Below, piece by piece: positions 1 to 11,148 of a stretch of 64,000 nucleotides of DNA. Numbering within the stretch: the stretch's first letter is position 1; every line of letters begins with the position of its first letter. This DNA is from Psococerastis gibbosa. Lineage: Eukaryota; Arthropoda; Insecta; Psocodea; Psocidae. The translations under genes and the position numbers were made by a program. The stretch is from the NCBI GenBank assembly GCA_963971405.1, contig OZ020492.1, forward strand, positions 13,008,151 to 13,072,150, in the 5' to 3' direction. The notes beneath the pieces were generated by a model. The model made no database searches, was not told the DNA's origin, and saw only the letters and a program-made list of their open reading frames with translations.

Positions 1-50
1 ACCTGAAAGTGAAAGTCAGAGTCCTTACCACTAATCTACATTGCCTGACG
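1..50 (-). mobile_element. SINE family A, head fragment
   Basis: The reverse strand matches the tRNA-like head of SINE A (gtggtacggactctgactttcac in other copies, e.g. 51030). It is cut by the window edge. Confidence 0.5.
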
Positions 51-59
51 TGATATGTA

Positions 60-840
60 AAAAAAAAAAACAATAAGGTTTGGTTACCATAGAAAGATTA
101 TTATAATAAACGTTTCTTTCCACTCTCGTACCTGCATCATAAAGTATCGTCTCATAATTAGAATGTCAAATTAAAGATCTTAAAAAAAGATCTTTCATAT
201 GATTTGTAGGATGACACATGTTTACGTTTTAAAACTCCGAGATATTATCATTGCCTCCATCTATTCCCCCCCCCCCTTCAGTCCCCCAAAAAAATTAATG
301 CTTCAAAAGATAATTTTACCACTACTTAATTATCCCTTTTTACCCCACATCAAAATTAATAATAATAACTTAAATAAGTGGGGTTGGCGGATTGTGTGAT
401 TGAATCTGTATGAAACTCAAATGTAACAGTCTCTAAGCGTTGAAATTGAAAACCGAGGCGGGCCTGGCACCCGACGGCGCCTTGGCGCAAAGCTAAAACA
501 ATTAAAACTCTTTTTACGAGCAACATGAGTCAATTCCAGGTTCCCCTCAACAGGTGGCTGGTTACACGTAAGAGAAAAGTCCAGGTTATTTTTAATTTCA
601 CCACTTTTACTATATGCTAAGTAAGTAAAAAGTGCATTGGAACAACAAAAAATACACAACTATTTTAAGTTAGCCATTTTCCCCTAAATTTAAATTAATT
701 AAATTAAACATATTACACCTAAACATGCACTAGTTGTTACACATTATATTGCAGTATTATATGGAGTATATAACATTGACTTTTAAATTAACTTTGGTTG
801 ATGAGGGAACCACCACGTTATAACTGAAAATATATAAAAA
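60..840. other. AT-rich intergenic DNA, nothing recognised
   Basis: It contains short homopolymers and scattered short frames without protein-like composition. No splice-supported exon, RNA gene or repeat shared with the rest of the window was seen. Confidence 0.4.
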
Positions 841-1118
841 CTGGACTTGGCGGGATTCGAACCCACGATCTACGCCTAACCGGGGCAATATAATGTGTAA
901 AAAATTGCCTTTATGGCATTAAAGTAAGCTCACAGACCTGTTCGGTTAGAAAGTTGTGTAGCTGTGCTAACCTGTCTAACATTACAAATCATGTCAATAC
1001 GAGCATATACATAAGTAGAGGATATTCATCAACTGTGCTTGTGCGGGCTTGTGGTTGAGCGGTTAAGACGACGCCCCGGTTGGGCGTAGATCGTGGGTTC
1101 GAAACCCGGCAAGTCCAG
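841..1118. repeat. Inverted pair of tRNA-like sequences
   Basis: 1045-1116 (+) folds like a tRNA: a 7-bp acceptor stem with one G-U, an A-box-like TGGTTGAGCGG, and a T arm with GGTTCGAAACC. The anticodon loop has C where U33 is expected. 841-886 is an inverted copy of its anticodon-to-3' half, spaced by about 160 bp. This looks like a tRNA-derived SINE or tRNA pseudogene pair rather than a functional tRNA gene. Confidence 0.5.
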
Positions 1119-1355
1119 TTTTTATCTATCCTCAATTTTCAATTTGCACCGGTTTCACATACCCAACTGTCTACTATTTCAAGAAGTATCACCTCTTTCC
1201 GTTTCATCAGCCATTCCCGAATGAATTTGGAGAATTTATTTATTGACAAAGACCCAGGGTAAACATCAGGTAAGTTAAGTAATTTTGATGCAATGTATTG
1301 GTAAGATTTTGTAAATGTTGTTATATATGCTCTAGGACCTAGGTAATGCAAGGTG

Positions 1356-1396
1356 TGGAAAATAAAGGCAATTTTCTTTCTTTCTTTCTTTCTTCT
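1356..1396 (+). repeat. TTTC microsatellite after a retroelement-like tail
   Basis: ggcaattttc is followed by TTTC repeats. The same junction recurs near 18245, which points to a shared 3' tail of a dispersed retroelement. Confidence 0.4.
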
Positions 1397-1929
1397 TTTG
1401 GGTAACTACAATTGGGGCACTGCCAAACGGGGTCTTTTAAATGGCAGCTGTACAAACGAATCTCACTTCAAGAGGCTTCCCTATACTTTCTGGTTCTTTT
1501 AATGGTATAGTGGTTATTATATATATATATATATTATATTATATATTATAGTATAGAGGTTCTTACAGTTATATTCTTATAGAAGACACTCATATAGTAT
1601 ATAAATATTAATGTCCTTGTTGTATGATCCCTCAGATTCAGAAGTCAGGGTGAATCTGAGGTACCATATAACATCCGACATAATGGTGTCAGAAGTGCTC
1701 CTATAGCATTCATTTTTTCTTCACTATTTCACTGTTTTTTTTTTTTCATTGAAAGGTTTAAGATATTGTGTAATTGTTTTTTTTTCTATTGAAAGGTGAT
1801 GAAAATGGGAATGTAGTGTTAGAAATGCTGCAATAATCTTTTAACGTAGATTTTTTTTTTTTAGGCGCGGGACTCTTTCGAGTATTTGCGCCGGTCGGTG
1901 TGTGTGTGTGTGTGTGTGTGCGGAAGTCA

Positions 1930-2140
1930 TGGGTGGTTTAGAATGGTTTTGTCTACAGTCTACAGGTGGGGCATGACTCCGGTCTTGCTTATAAAGCTTA
2001 ATGTTGCCGTGATCGGCCCATGCTTGTCCCCTATCAAGTTTGGCAGGGTGTGTGGTTTCGGTAACGAAAATCTGCCCGCTGCGTATATAAGGCATTCGGG
2101 AATTATGTGTTCCACTGATTGTGGGACTCCGCACCTGCTG
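1930..2140 (-). pseudogene. Non-LTR retrotransposon C-terminal fragment
   Basis: The reverse strand encodes CGVPQSVEHIIPECLIY, the C-x-V-E-H-I-x-E-C signature typical of LINE reverse transcriptase C-termini, followed by a frame ending FISKTGVM. It is a dead 5'-truncated fragment, interrupted at its upstream side by the foldback at 2107-2365. Confidence 0.6.
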
Positions 2141-2365
2141 CGTGTAGGGGGCTGGTCACCAGACATCAAATGTCGATGGGTAAGGCGGGTTTGATGTCTG
2201 GTGACCAGCCCCCTACATGTGTTCCACTGATTGTGGGACTCCGCACCTGCTGCATGTAGGGGGATGGTCACCAGACATCAAATGTCGATTGGTAAGTCGG
2301 GTTTGATGTCTGGTGACCAGCCCCCTACATGCAGCAGAAGCGGAGTCCCACAATCAGTGGAACAC
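2107..2365. repeat. Foldback (perfect-type inverted repeat) with a partial tandem copy
   Basis: 2220-2365 is an inverted repeat with about 65-bp arms bounded by gttccactgattgtgg. It is preceded (2107-2216) by another copy of the same foldback lacking its right outer arm. Arms include ggtcaccagacatcaaa. Confidence 0.7.
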
Positions 2366-2775
2366 AGAATTTTTTTTATTATTATTATGTCATTATCCCT
2401 CAGATTCAGAGGTCAGGGTGAATCTGCGGTACCACATAATATCTGATATATTCTAAAAGGAACTTACCCTATACAAAGAGAAGACCGAATTGATTGATCT
2501 CAGATGTATTGGGAACCGGCAAACGTAGGCCTCCATGTCCACCCCTGGATTACTTGGGTAACCCCGGGTCTGGCTCGTGCTTCCCTTCTTGGACTTCCGC
2601 TGTACAATGCTCACACACTAGGTTTTCATTGTCAGCGGTCGTCAGCAGGTTCAACACACCGGGCCCAAAATAGGTCAAGCCATCCACAGGCGTACACTTC
2701 ATGCCAATATGAGTATCACACTTATTATTTTTGTTAATTCATACTACATCCTCAAGGACTTTTTATCAACAAAGT

Positions 2776-2985
2776 CCGGATATGTAGAGTAGGTAGTGGT
2801 ACGGACTTTGACTTTCACCCGAGTCCCACACTGGCTACATTTTCTGGCCATACTTCGGAGGGCATGTAAAGCAGCCGGTCCCGGGCCTTGCTAGTTGAGT
2901 GTAAGAGAGGACTTTATAGCCCTAACTCCGCTAGGTCGGCTTAGTATTAGAACAAGAAAGTCCTTATTTATTTACTTACTTAAAG
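2776..2985 (+). mobile_element. SINE family A
   Basis: tRNA-derived head (gtggtacggact), body (ctggctacattttctggcca; ggtcccgggcc) and tail with agtcc-ttatttattt. Full copies occur at 51016-51200 and 55397-55604. The B-box region is damaged in this copy. Confidence 0.75.
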
Positions 2986-3200
2986 GGGCCCATTGGTTCC
3001 TTGTCCAATGGATTTCGGACATGATTTATATTGTTTCCATATGCAATTTGCAATTGGCAAACTGGTATAAGTCCTCGATGTCAACCTACGCCGACTACAA
3101 ACGAAAATGGACATGCTGAGACAAGCTTACCATTGAGGCAATGTAACAGTTGAATGCACTACTTAACCAAGTATAGATACGAGCCCACTGAGATAGTAAC
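2985..3200 (+). mobile_element. Short interspersed element family C
   Basis: About 230-bp repeat containing ggtcccttgtccaatgg-like, gatttcggacatg-like and gatgtcaacctacgccg. Other copies: 23280-23515, 35535-35740 (-), 44598-44833 and 47585-47725 (-). The copy at 44598 has a clear target-site duplication. Confidence 0.65.
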
Positions 3201-3424
3201 CCAACCGTGAATAAATCAATGCTGGGTATTTAGACCCAAAACCTGATCAGTTTTTAATTTCTTTCTGTTAACTTTACCTATTGGTGATGTGGTCCGAAAT
3301 AGTCCAGTTTGTGGAAGCCTGGACTGTAAAGCAAAAGGTCATGGTTCGAAACTCGGCGGCGAAAACTTTTCCATCTGACTTTGAGATACCTGAAAAAAAT
3401 TAACCACTCATCGTTTGAGTTGTT

Positions 3425-3516
3425 GTAAGAAAGGGCTTTATAGCCCTAACTCCGCCAGGTTGGCTTAGTAATAGAAACAATAAAAAGTCCTTATTTATTT
3501 ATTTATTTATTTATTT
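3425..3516 (+). mobile_element. SINE family A, 3' tail fragment
   Basis: Contains gggctttatagccctaactc, the ggcttagtaatagaa motif and TTTA repeats, as in the tails at 55540 and 51170. Confidence 0.65.
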
Positions 3517-3560
3517 GACTGAAAGGATTGTGTAGTTCAGTCAGATTATACTAGTAGTTA

Positions 3561-3701
3561 GGCGGGGTTTCCACATACGTCAATCGTCAATGAGAAATAT
3601 GAAATTGAAGGTTTAGCCGACATTAAAGACATACTAAAAATTCTGCTACCACGTCAAAACCATATTTCTCATTGACGATTGACCTATGTGGAAACCCCGC
3701 C
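3561..3701. mobile_element. Modular foldback MITE (Harbinger-like), copy 1
   Basis: Inverted arms start ggcggggtttccacatacg and close as the reverse complement. The centre carries attctgctaccacgtcaa, the shared core. Flanks are tta and taa. Confidence 0.7.
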
Positions 3702-4079
3702 TAAGGTAGACACGCCCTGTGGGTTTGCTTTTTCTGGGATATTGTAAGAGAGAAGATATTCTCTACATAACTTATTAACTCAATAAAACCGTCCGTCTGG
3801 CTGTCCCTCGGAGCACAGCAGCATAAGCAAAACACAAAACCGTAGAAGTACTTTACGAATGGGAATCGTCTTACAACGAGTAGTGCTAGCCACTGCCACA
3901 TACTTTATGACATCAAATTTATCACTGAACATTTGAAATTCCATGAGAACTGTGTGTAAAAATACCGACAAACACCAAAAAATTAAAAATTTCATGTGAT
4001 ATTTTGTATGATATAGTCGTCGTTTACAACTCAAGTAGGCTAAATCTATAATAACTTTTATTAAGTTAATTTGATAAAA

Positions 4080-4958
4080 AAGAACCGGTCCGAGTTTACT
4101 CGAACATGCTTTCCAATTTATCAAAATCAGTAGATAGAGAAAATGAGTAATTTCATGGTAAATAAGTTTCCTATGGATAAATTTCCGGTATCTCGAGGGG
4201 GGGGGGTGTCCATCTGACGTCACTGGAGTTGAAGCAAATCCTAGATAGGTCAGACCAACACATTATCACACAGCAATATTGGCAGGGCACGCAATGCATT
4301 TGAGCGTGAATTTTCTATAATTTTTTCAAAAAAACATTTTTTTTACAAAACCAAATGCTTTTATGGGAAAGCATCCTAACCGGTATCGTTACTCAATTTA
4401 ACACCTAAAACATGCCTGAAGGTAGAAATCATCGATAGAAAGGTTTCGCAGAAAAATTATTTTTAGTCATTTTTCATTAAAATTTAGTTCTTTTTATTTT
4501 TTTTACCCCCAGAAGCAACCTATCAAGGGGCAAGCGACCCCCCGCATATCGTTAACATTAATAACGACTACAATATATGTGAATTTAAAAGAAATCGTTG
4601 GAGCCGTTTTTGAGAAATAATTTTTTTAGACGTTTTTTGGGAGTTTTTGAGAATAAAACCCCCCCAAATTGAGTTAGCCCAAAAAAAAAAAAAATATTCT
4701 CGAGGTATGATTTTTGTGAACCTACATGCAAAATTTCTTCAAAATTGGCCGAGTAGTTTGCCCGGAAATCGATGAACAGACAGACAGACAGACATACATA
4801 CAGACATAGACAGACAGACAGAGCGACAAACAGACATTTCGTAAAAACCACTTTTTTGGGTCCCTGGTACCTCAAAACGTGTAAATCCGTTGAAATCTCG
4901 GAATCGAAAATTTCGAGCATCACAAAGCTTTCCTTATACTACGTATAAATTGGAAAGC
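4080..4958 (-). mobile_element. Dispersed element R, near-full copy a
   Basis: Ends are gctttccaatttatacgtag (5') and actcggaccggttctt (3'). In between are a TGTCTGTC microsatellite, a poly-C tract and tgacgtca. No coding capacity was seen. Both ends carry an inverted gctttccaattta motif (the 3' one subterminal), so this may be a non-autonomous DNA element. Confidence 0.75.
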
Positions 4959-5604
4959 AAAAATAGCTTGCGTGTATCGGTGTACGAGTACACACGTAAG
5001 AAGTGAAACTTCCTTATGATATTTTTCGAAAAATGATCTACTACAATATATTTACAACTTTACAGAAATTGGTTAAGTAAAGCTAAATTAGATACATTTT
5101 AAGCAAAAGGCTTTTATTATTATAAACATGTATACACAAATAATTCAATTATTTTACCTTAATGTTGCTAAGATTATCCTATGCAATGCAATGCCAATAA
5201 TGTATTACGTTATAACGTTATAATGTAATCGATACTAAAAAACATTTATTCTATTTAGAGCCACCACTACCCCCCCCCCCCCTCACAATGGGCTGGATCC
5301 GTCCCTGTTCTCTCATGCCCCTGTTGTATGGAAAAAATTAAAACATTGGAAAGAGCTAATGCAATTAATGCAAAGTCGGTAGACTGTTAATGTCATCTTA
5401 GGTTACACAGTGTACTGGGAGCGCCCAGCATAGAAGTGCAAGGTGCAGACTGCAGTCGTTCTTTGGGTGCTCGCGTAAAAGGTAGTATCTTCCTTCCGCT
5501 GCGCTTCAGCATCCACGTTCTTCTACACGATTCTCGTTGACCTGCCAGGAATCTTCCAATTGTAAGTTATTGCTTTCCTACTCTAATTGTAGAATTTTTT
5601 TTTT

Positions 5605-6686
5605 GCTTTCCAATTTATATGTAGTATAAGGAAAGCGTTGTCAAATTTTCGATTCCGATATTTCAACGGATTTACACGTTTTGAGGTCCCAGGAGCCCAA
5701 AAAAGGTGTTTACGAAATGTCTGTTGTTCGCTGTGTCTGTCTGTCGCTCTAACTGTAGCTCTGTCTGTTCATTGATTTCCGAGCAAACTACTCGGTCGAT
5801 TTTGATAAAAATTGGCATGTAAGTTTACAATCATACCTTTTTTAGGCTAACTCAATATTGTGAGGTTCTATTCTCAAAAAACTCCAACAAAACGTATAAT
5901 TTTTTTTTTTATAAACAAAACGGCTCCAACGATTTCTTTTAAATTCACATATATTGTAGTTGTTATTAATGTTAAAAGATTCCGGTGGGTCACTTGCCCC
6001 TTGATAGTTTGCTTCTGGGGGTAAAAAAATAACTCAATTTTCATGAAAAATGACTAAAAAAAAATTGCTTTCTGTGGAACCTTTCTATCGATGATTTCTA
6101 CCATCAGGTATGATATACTGTAGGTGTTAATTATAGTAACAAAACAGAACAAGTTGTTATCCCAAAAAGTATTTGGTTTTGTGCAAACAATTCTTTTTTG
6201 AAGAAATTATAGAAAATGCTCCCTCCAGTAAATTATTGCTATGTTCTAATGTGTTGGTCTGCCCGTTCTTTAAGCTAGTTATTCCCAAACTAAGTGGAAA
6301 TTTTACTCTTCTCGCGATGCTAAATTATAGAATACGCACTATGGAGTATTTTCTTTTAAAATGTTTTCTGATTGTACTAAAGGCGTATGCATATATTGCA
6401 TAATACAAAATATACTGTGCATACTAGACAAAGAATTCTAGACTAGAATGTACTCTAGACAGAATGGAGTTTTAAGTAGTTTTAAGTTTTAAATATATTT
6501 AGGTTACCAGAAATTACCTCACCTCCGTTGACGTCAGATGCCCCCCCCCCCCGAATAACATTTCGGGCTAGGGCCATGGGGATATGGAGAGATCCGAAAT
6601 TTATTAACTATGAAATTACTTATATTATCTATCTACTAACTGATAAATAGGAAAGCATGCTCGAGTAAACTCGGACCGGTTCTTTT
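5605..6686 (+). mobile_element. Dispersed element R, near-full copy b
   Basis: Same ends and internal order as copy a. It is longer (1.08 kb) because it has extra sequence between the atttggttttgtgcaaac block and the poly-C/tgacgtca block (about 6200-6500). Confidence 0.75.
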
Positions 6687-6794
6687 AAATCATTTATAAA
6701 ATTTTTAGCAGTTGCATTTCAATTAATACTACCCCATCGTATTCCATTTTATTAATTTTATTTCTTCCAGTGACACCGACCATGTACTGGACGC

Positions 6795-6964
6795 CAGCCA
6801 GGATTTTTTTTTTGGGGGGGGGGGGTTCAAAAATTGCATTGGTTATTACATAGTAGTTTTTAATTCCCCCCCCCCTCAAAATCCGATTCTATCTAGTGTC
6901 AAGCCACTTCATTTTGGGAGGAGGGGGTTTGAACCCCATGCCCCCCCCCCTGGCTACGGCCTTG
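6795..6964 (+). mobile_element. hAT MITE, GTAGCCAGG type
   Basis: Flanked by the 8-bp duplication ctggacgc (6787-6794 and 6965-6972). The right end is ggctacggccttg; the left terminal bases are lost. Long poly-G and poly-C tracts lie just inside the ends. Confidence 0.8.
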
Positions 6965-6974
6965 CTGGACGCAA

Positions 6975-7165
6975 CCTAAAAACTTTGAAAGCGAATGTGG
7001 AACACTTTATGCACTCACATATTTATAAATCTATTCCACTGCACAATTCCCTACCAGACAATATTGAAGACTCCCTCATTATATCATGTTACAAAACATA
7101 TGTAAATTACCTAATTTCTTCCAATCCTGAAAATATAAGGATTACGTCTTTGCTTGGCAACTAAA
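6975..7165 (+). pseudogene. LINE-like C-terminal fragment
   Basis: Frame encodes HSHIYKSIPLHNSLPDNIED and a following C-terminal segment, then stop. This resembles the HN.LP.xI tails of CR1/jockey-like reverse transcriptases. Confidence 0.35.
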
Positions 7166-7224
7166 TTTACTGCAACTTCCTGTTACTTTTCAATGAAAAT
7201 TGGGATATATCGTACTGTTAAGTA

Positions 7225-7613
7225 CAGGCACGTAGCCAGGGAGGGGACTTTGGGGCTGAAGCCCCCCCGAAATGTAAAAAAAAGAAAAAATTGAGATTAT
7301 CGTTGTAAATTAGTGAAATGAGTTTTTTTGTATATATTATTATGGAGCTGATTTATTAATAAAAGTAATTTTTACATTCAATATTCTTTGTTTGGAAGAG
7401 ATCACACTTTTTTATCTTTGCATTGTTCAGTTTGATGTTTCACCTGTAATTTTTTCTCCCTCTAAAAACACTAAAACTGTGTGTTTTTGCATGTAAATTC
7501 TTAAAAATTTCCGGGGGTTGGGAGTGGACCCGCCGTTTTACTGGGGTTATTCCATACATACCCCCTGGTAGTTAGCCCCCCCCTCCCCGAAATAAAATCC
7601 TGCTACGTGCTTG
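7225..7613 (+). mobile_element. hAT MITE, CACGTAGCC type
   Basis: Ends caggcacgtagccagg and cctgctacgtgcttg, flanked by gttaagta and gttaagtg, an 8-bp duplication with one mismatch. A second family member is at 35825-36068. Confidence 0.75.
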
Positions 7614-7699
7614 GTTAAGTGGATGTAGCTCTCTCAGTGTCGAATGTGAACCAGTATAATTAAATTACTTTGTTATCTGCCATGCATAATTATGTTTCT

Positions 7700-8745
7700 T
7701 AATTTTTAATTTTTATTTGTTTTAACACTAATTTTACTTTTATATTTGTAAATGGGGGCCCAGCACGGGACTTGCCCTTTGGGCCTCCTTTTCGATTTGT
7801 GAGAATGTAATTGAAGTAAATTTTTTTTGAATAAATTTGATTTGATGTACTACAAACTATGATTAACTGAAGTATCCCAAAGCTGTAGATAGGGGGCAAC
7901 GTAGTAGTAGGTCACCTGCTCTTTATTTTTATGCTTAATTGGAAATGACCAAAAGCGTCCAGCCTTTGTGGAAGGGGAGGTTGCACTTTGACATCTTATA
8001 ATCCCTTTTTATATTTTGCTAACTCGTAATCTCGCTTTGCTAGGGGTGCTTTTTCTAATTCATTATATCTTTCTTCAGTAGCATTCATGAATGGTCCGGT
8101 GGCCAATTATGTCGTTTATAGATTAACCTTCTACCCGGAGTAGGATTAAATTTTTCTGAAAAAGAAAAAAATCCCACTCATTTGTTTTAAACTGAAGAGT
8201 TCAAAAACATTTTCAATTTTCAATTTATAAATGAGCAACCGCTACCCTCAACATCATTGATCTATTTATTAATTATTTGATTTCTATGTAGTCAATAACA
8301 GAGACAAGTCGGCTGACCTTCAATGCAACGTCAAACATCGCCAACCTTTTCAATTATTATTTATTTATGCGTCATGCTGCTGTATTAAAATCTCATGTTA
8401 GCCGTGAGAAACGTAATATATTCGGTTATATATGCATACATGATTCACTGTTGTTAAAATATCCCTAAAAAGATGGAGTTTTGTATCTGGATTACATAAT
8501 CAGCGAAAGCATTTAAACTACAAAGTAACTTAATACGAAACAACTCTAAGGTAAGGGGAAAATTTATTTTCAGTTTCAAAATAGTGGTCGGAGTTGTAGG
8601 TGTATTTTTCAATAATGTAATTTCTTCTTCTCAACAAAATGAAAGTTATGTAGGTACCAAATTACAAACCACAATAAAGTTATTACCCTTTAACTCACAA
8701 CGGCCATATAATCGAGGTAGTAAACGAATTGACATACCTAGGCGC
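7700..8745. other. Intergenic DNA, nothing recognised
   Basis: AT-rich sequence without supportable exons, RNA genes or repeats shared within the window. Confidence 0.4.
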
Positions 8746-8886
8746 AAGGCCGTGCCCAGGTTTTGATTTCGGGGGGAGGGGGGGTGCAAAAAAATTTATA
8801 CGTAATTTTTTAATGAATTAATGGATGAATTCTACAGAACATTACATAGAAAAATGTATTTCGGGGGGGGGGGGGGTCCGGACCCC
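8746..8886 (+). mobile_element. hAT MITE, GTGCCCAGG type, right end lost
   Basis: Starts caaggccgtgcccagg with a poly-G tract and runs to a second poly-G tract. The right terminus is interrupted at 8887-8890, where ggtggcggctcgtc begins, a start typical of another hAT element. The full version is at 53732-53909. Confidence 0.6.
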
Positions 8887-9246
8887 TTTGACCGGTGGCG
8901 GCTCGTCATTGGAGGCAACTGAGGCATTGCCTCACCTAATTTTCCGTGCAAATCATTCAACTAAAAAAGTGTATTTTGTATTAGGAAATGTAGGTTAATC
9001 AAATTATAGAACAGACAATTAAAATTAAAAAATACCGCGAAAAGAACCATGAGCGCTGAACTAGCTCCAAAATTCACAACAACTCAGCTACAAGCTACAC
9101 ATAGAGGCACCATTTCCGGCTGCCTCTCCATTGCTAGTAGACAGGCACGAATTCCAGCTGTAAAAAGCTCAAACAGTGTGAAGATACATACTCAAAACAT
9201 CGCTGCACCCAGCTCATTGAAGAGCCGATGAGGCAGCCCTATATCC

Positions 9247-9429
9247 CAGGGACGGTTTCAGAAAATGTTTTCGGGGGGGGGGGCAGTGGCCTGAAAAATA
9301 TCGCGTTTCCCTTACTTGAGTAATAATTTCTTTTAATTTCCTTCAAAAATCCATTCTATCTTGTATAAAGCTATTTATCTCGGGGGGGGGGGGGGCGCCC
9401 CCACCGCCCCCCCCAAGGATCCGCCCCTG
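9247..9429 (+). mobile_element. hAT MITE, CAGGGACGG type
   Basis: Starts cagggacggtttc and ends ggatccgcccctg, flanked by the perfect 8-bp duplication ctatatcc (9239-9246, 9430-9437). Poly-G tract inside. Confidence 0.8.
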
Positions 9430-9683
9430 CTATATCCTGCCCTAAATATGCTATATCTAAACAAAATGATGGTGACCTTTTTTTATAGAGAATTTAAAGA
9501 TCTAGAATTTTGGTGACAAGACTTTTTGATAAGACCTACCGTTTTCAAGAAAAAAAAAAAAAAGAAAAAAAAATGGAATTTTGACTATGCTTCACAAGAA
9601 TTAAAACCCCCTACGAAACGCTATGGGACAGGATCGGCTCGCTTCTCTTTGTACCATAACAATTCAAATGACCTGCTCTCCTA

Positions 9684-9863
9684 CAAGGCCGTAGCCAGGA
9701 TTTTTTTCGGGGGGGGGGGGGGGGGTTAGAAATTTCATGGGGTATTACATAGTGGTTTTTATTTTTCCTCTCAAAATCCGATTCAATCTAGTATGAAGCC
9801 ATTTCATTTCGGGGAGGGGGGGTTTGAACCCCCATGATCCCCCCCCCCTTGGCTACGGTCTTG
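9684..9863 (+). mobile_element. hAT MITE of tandem array, member 1
   Basis: caaggccgtagccagg to ggctacggtcttg, flanked on both sides by ctctccta (9676-9683, 9864-9871). Confidence 0.85.
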
Positions 9864-10043
9864 CTCTCCTATATTATGAAGAAGAAGGGGGATGAGAATG
9901 TCTAGGATGATTTGATAGGCAAATTTGACACTAACAAGAACAGAATAATTGGCCTCAAAACTAAGCATTAATTAAATTTTTGATAAGTCTCCTCAAACTT
10001 TTATTTTTGTATGCTGTGCCTCACCAATTTATATCCCCACGAG

Positions 10044-10188
10044 CAAGGCCGTAGCCAGGTTCTTTTTTCAGGGGGGGGGTTTAGAAATTTCATTGGGTAT
10101 TACACAGTGGTTTTTATTTTTACTCTCAAAATCCGGAAGGGGAGGGGGGGTTTGAACCCCCATGATCCCCCCCTTGGCTACGGTCTTG
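10044..10188 (+). mobile_element. hAT MITE of tandem array, member 2 (recombinant)
   Basis: Left flank is cccacgag, as for member 3; right flank is ctctccta, as for member 1. It is therefore a crossover product with no duplication of its own. It lacks about 35 bp present in the other two. Confidence 0.85.
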
Positions 10189-10368
10189 CTCTCCTATATT
10201 ATGAAGAAGAACGGGGATGAAAAAGTCTAGGATAATTTGATAGGCAAATTTGACACTAACAACAACAGAATAATTGGCCTCAAATTTAAGCATTAATTAA
10301 ATTTTTGATAAGTCTCCTCAAACTTTTATTTTTGTATGCTGTGCCTCACCAATTTATATCCCCACGAG

Positions 10369-10540
10369 CAAGGCCGTAGCCAGGATTTTTTTTCTGGGGG
10401 GGGGGGGGGTTTATAAATTTCATTGGGTATTACATAGTAGTTTTTATTTTTCCTCCCAAAATCCGATTCTGTCTAGTAAGAAGCCATTTCATTTCGGGGG
10501 GTGTTTGAACCCCCATGAACCCCCCTTGGCTACGGCCTTG
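10369..10540 (+). mobile_element. hAT MITE of tandem array, member 3
   Basis: caaggccgtagccagg to ggctacggccttg, flanked by ccacgag on both sides. The spacers between members (9864-10043 and 10189-10368) are near-identical. Confidence 0.85.
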
Positions 10541-10861
10541 CCACGAGCCGCCACTACCGCCTTGGACCACCCCCCTGGGCACGGCTATTGTATTATATTA
10601 TATATTATATATCATATACCCCACATAATCAAGCTATACAGAAACTTGCGGTCTATCAGCTACATGCTATATAACCTGAGCCAATTCCTTCCACAAGGCG
10701 CCCTTGTTAAACTTTACAAAGCCTAGTACCAATCAAAACTATGTTATTGTATGGGGGTTTGAGGAAGTGAAGGCGTTAACTACAGCGCCTACGTACCTCA
10801 CAAAATTTTACAAAAACTCTTTTTTTTATCTTTTTCTTTTTATAAAAAGTTAATCGCATAG

Positions 10862-10998
10862 AAACAATTTAATGAATGTATCCGATTGACCTCTTCAGTC
10901 GCCTCAATGAGTAAATTAATACTTGTGCTGAGCTACGACACGTCTCCGATCGCATGGCGCGCAGAGACTCGCACAAGCACAAGCACGCTACCACCTTG
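10862..10998 (-). mobile_element. SINE family B
   Basis: On the reverse strand: tagcgtgcttgtgcttgtgc, a gagtctctgcgcgccatgcg-like segment, gatcggagacgtgtcg and a cgattgaagag-like tail. Other copies: 14252-14395, 26546-26685, 44540-44912 (interrupted), 46755-46855 and 55820-55895. Confidence 0.6.
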
Positions 10999-11148
10999 CC
11001 ATCGAAGCCGATATCCAGTATTAACTCATTCAAACACAGTTTACAAAACGCATAATTTACTGCCCTTACAGCTGCTGCACAAAAAGCATATACTCCTTTT
11101 TTGCCATAGAAACATTGCCATGCGACATACTACACCCAGGCCCTTAGG

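Noticed and set aside
1045-1116. Functional tRNA gene
   Set aside because: The cloverleaf is largely formed, but the anticodon loop has C at the U33 position and an inverted partial copy lies nearby; a SINE or tRNA pseudogene is more likely.
4585-4923. 112-codon minus-strand frame in element R
   Set aside because: Not preserved between R copies (28261 and 42712 frames differ) and contains the microsatellite-encoded Val/Cys/Leu/Ser repeat.
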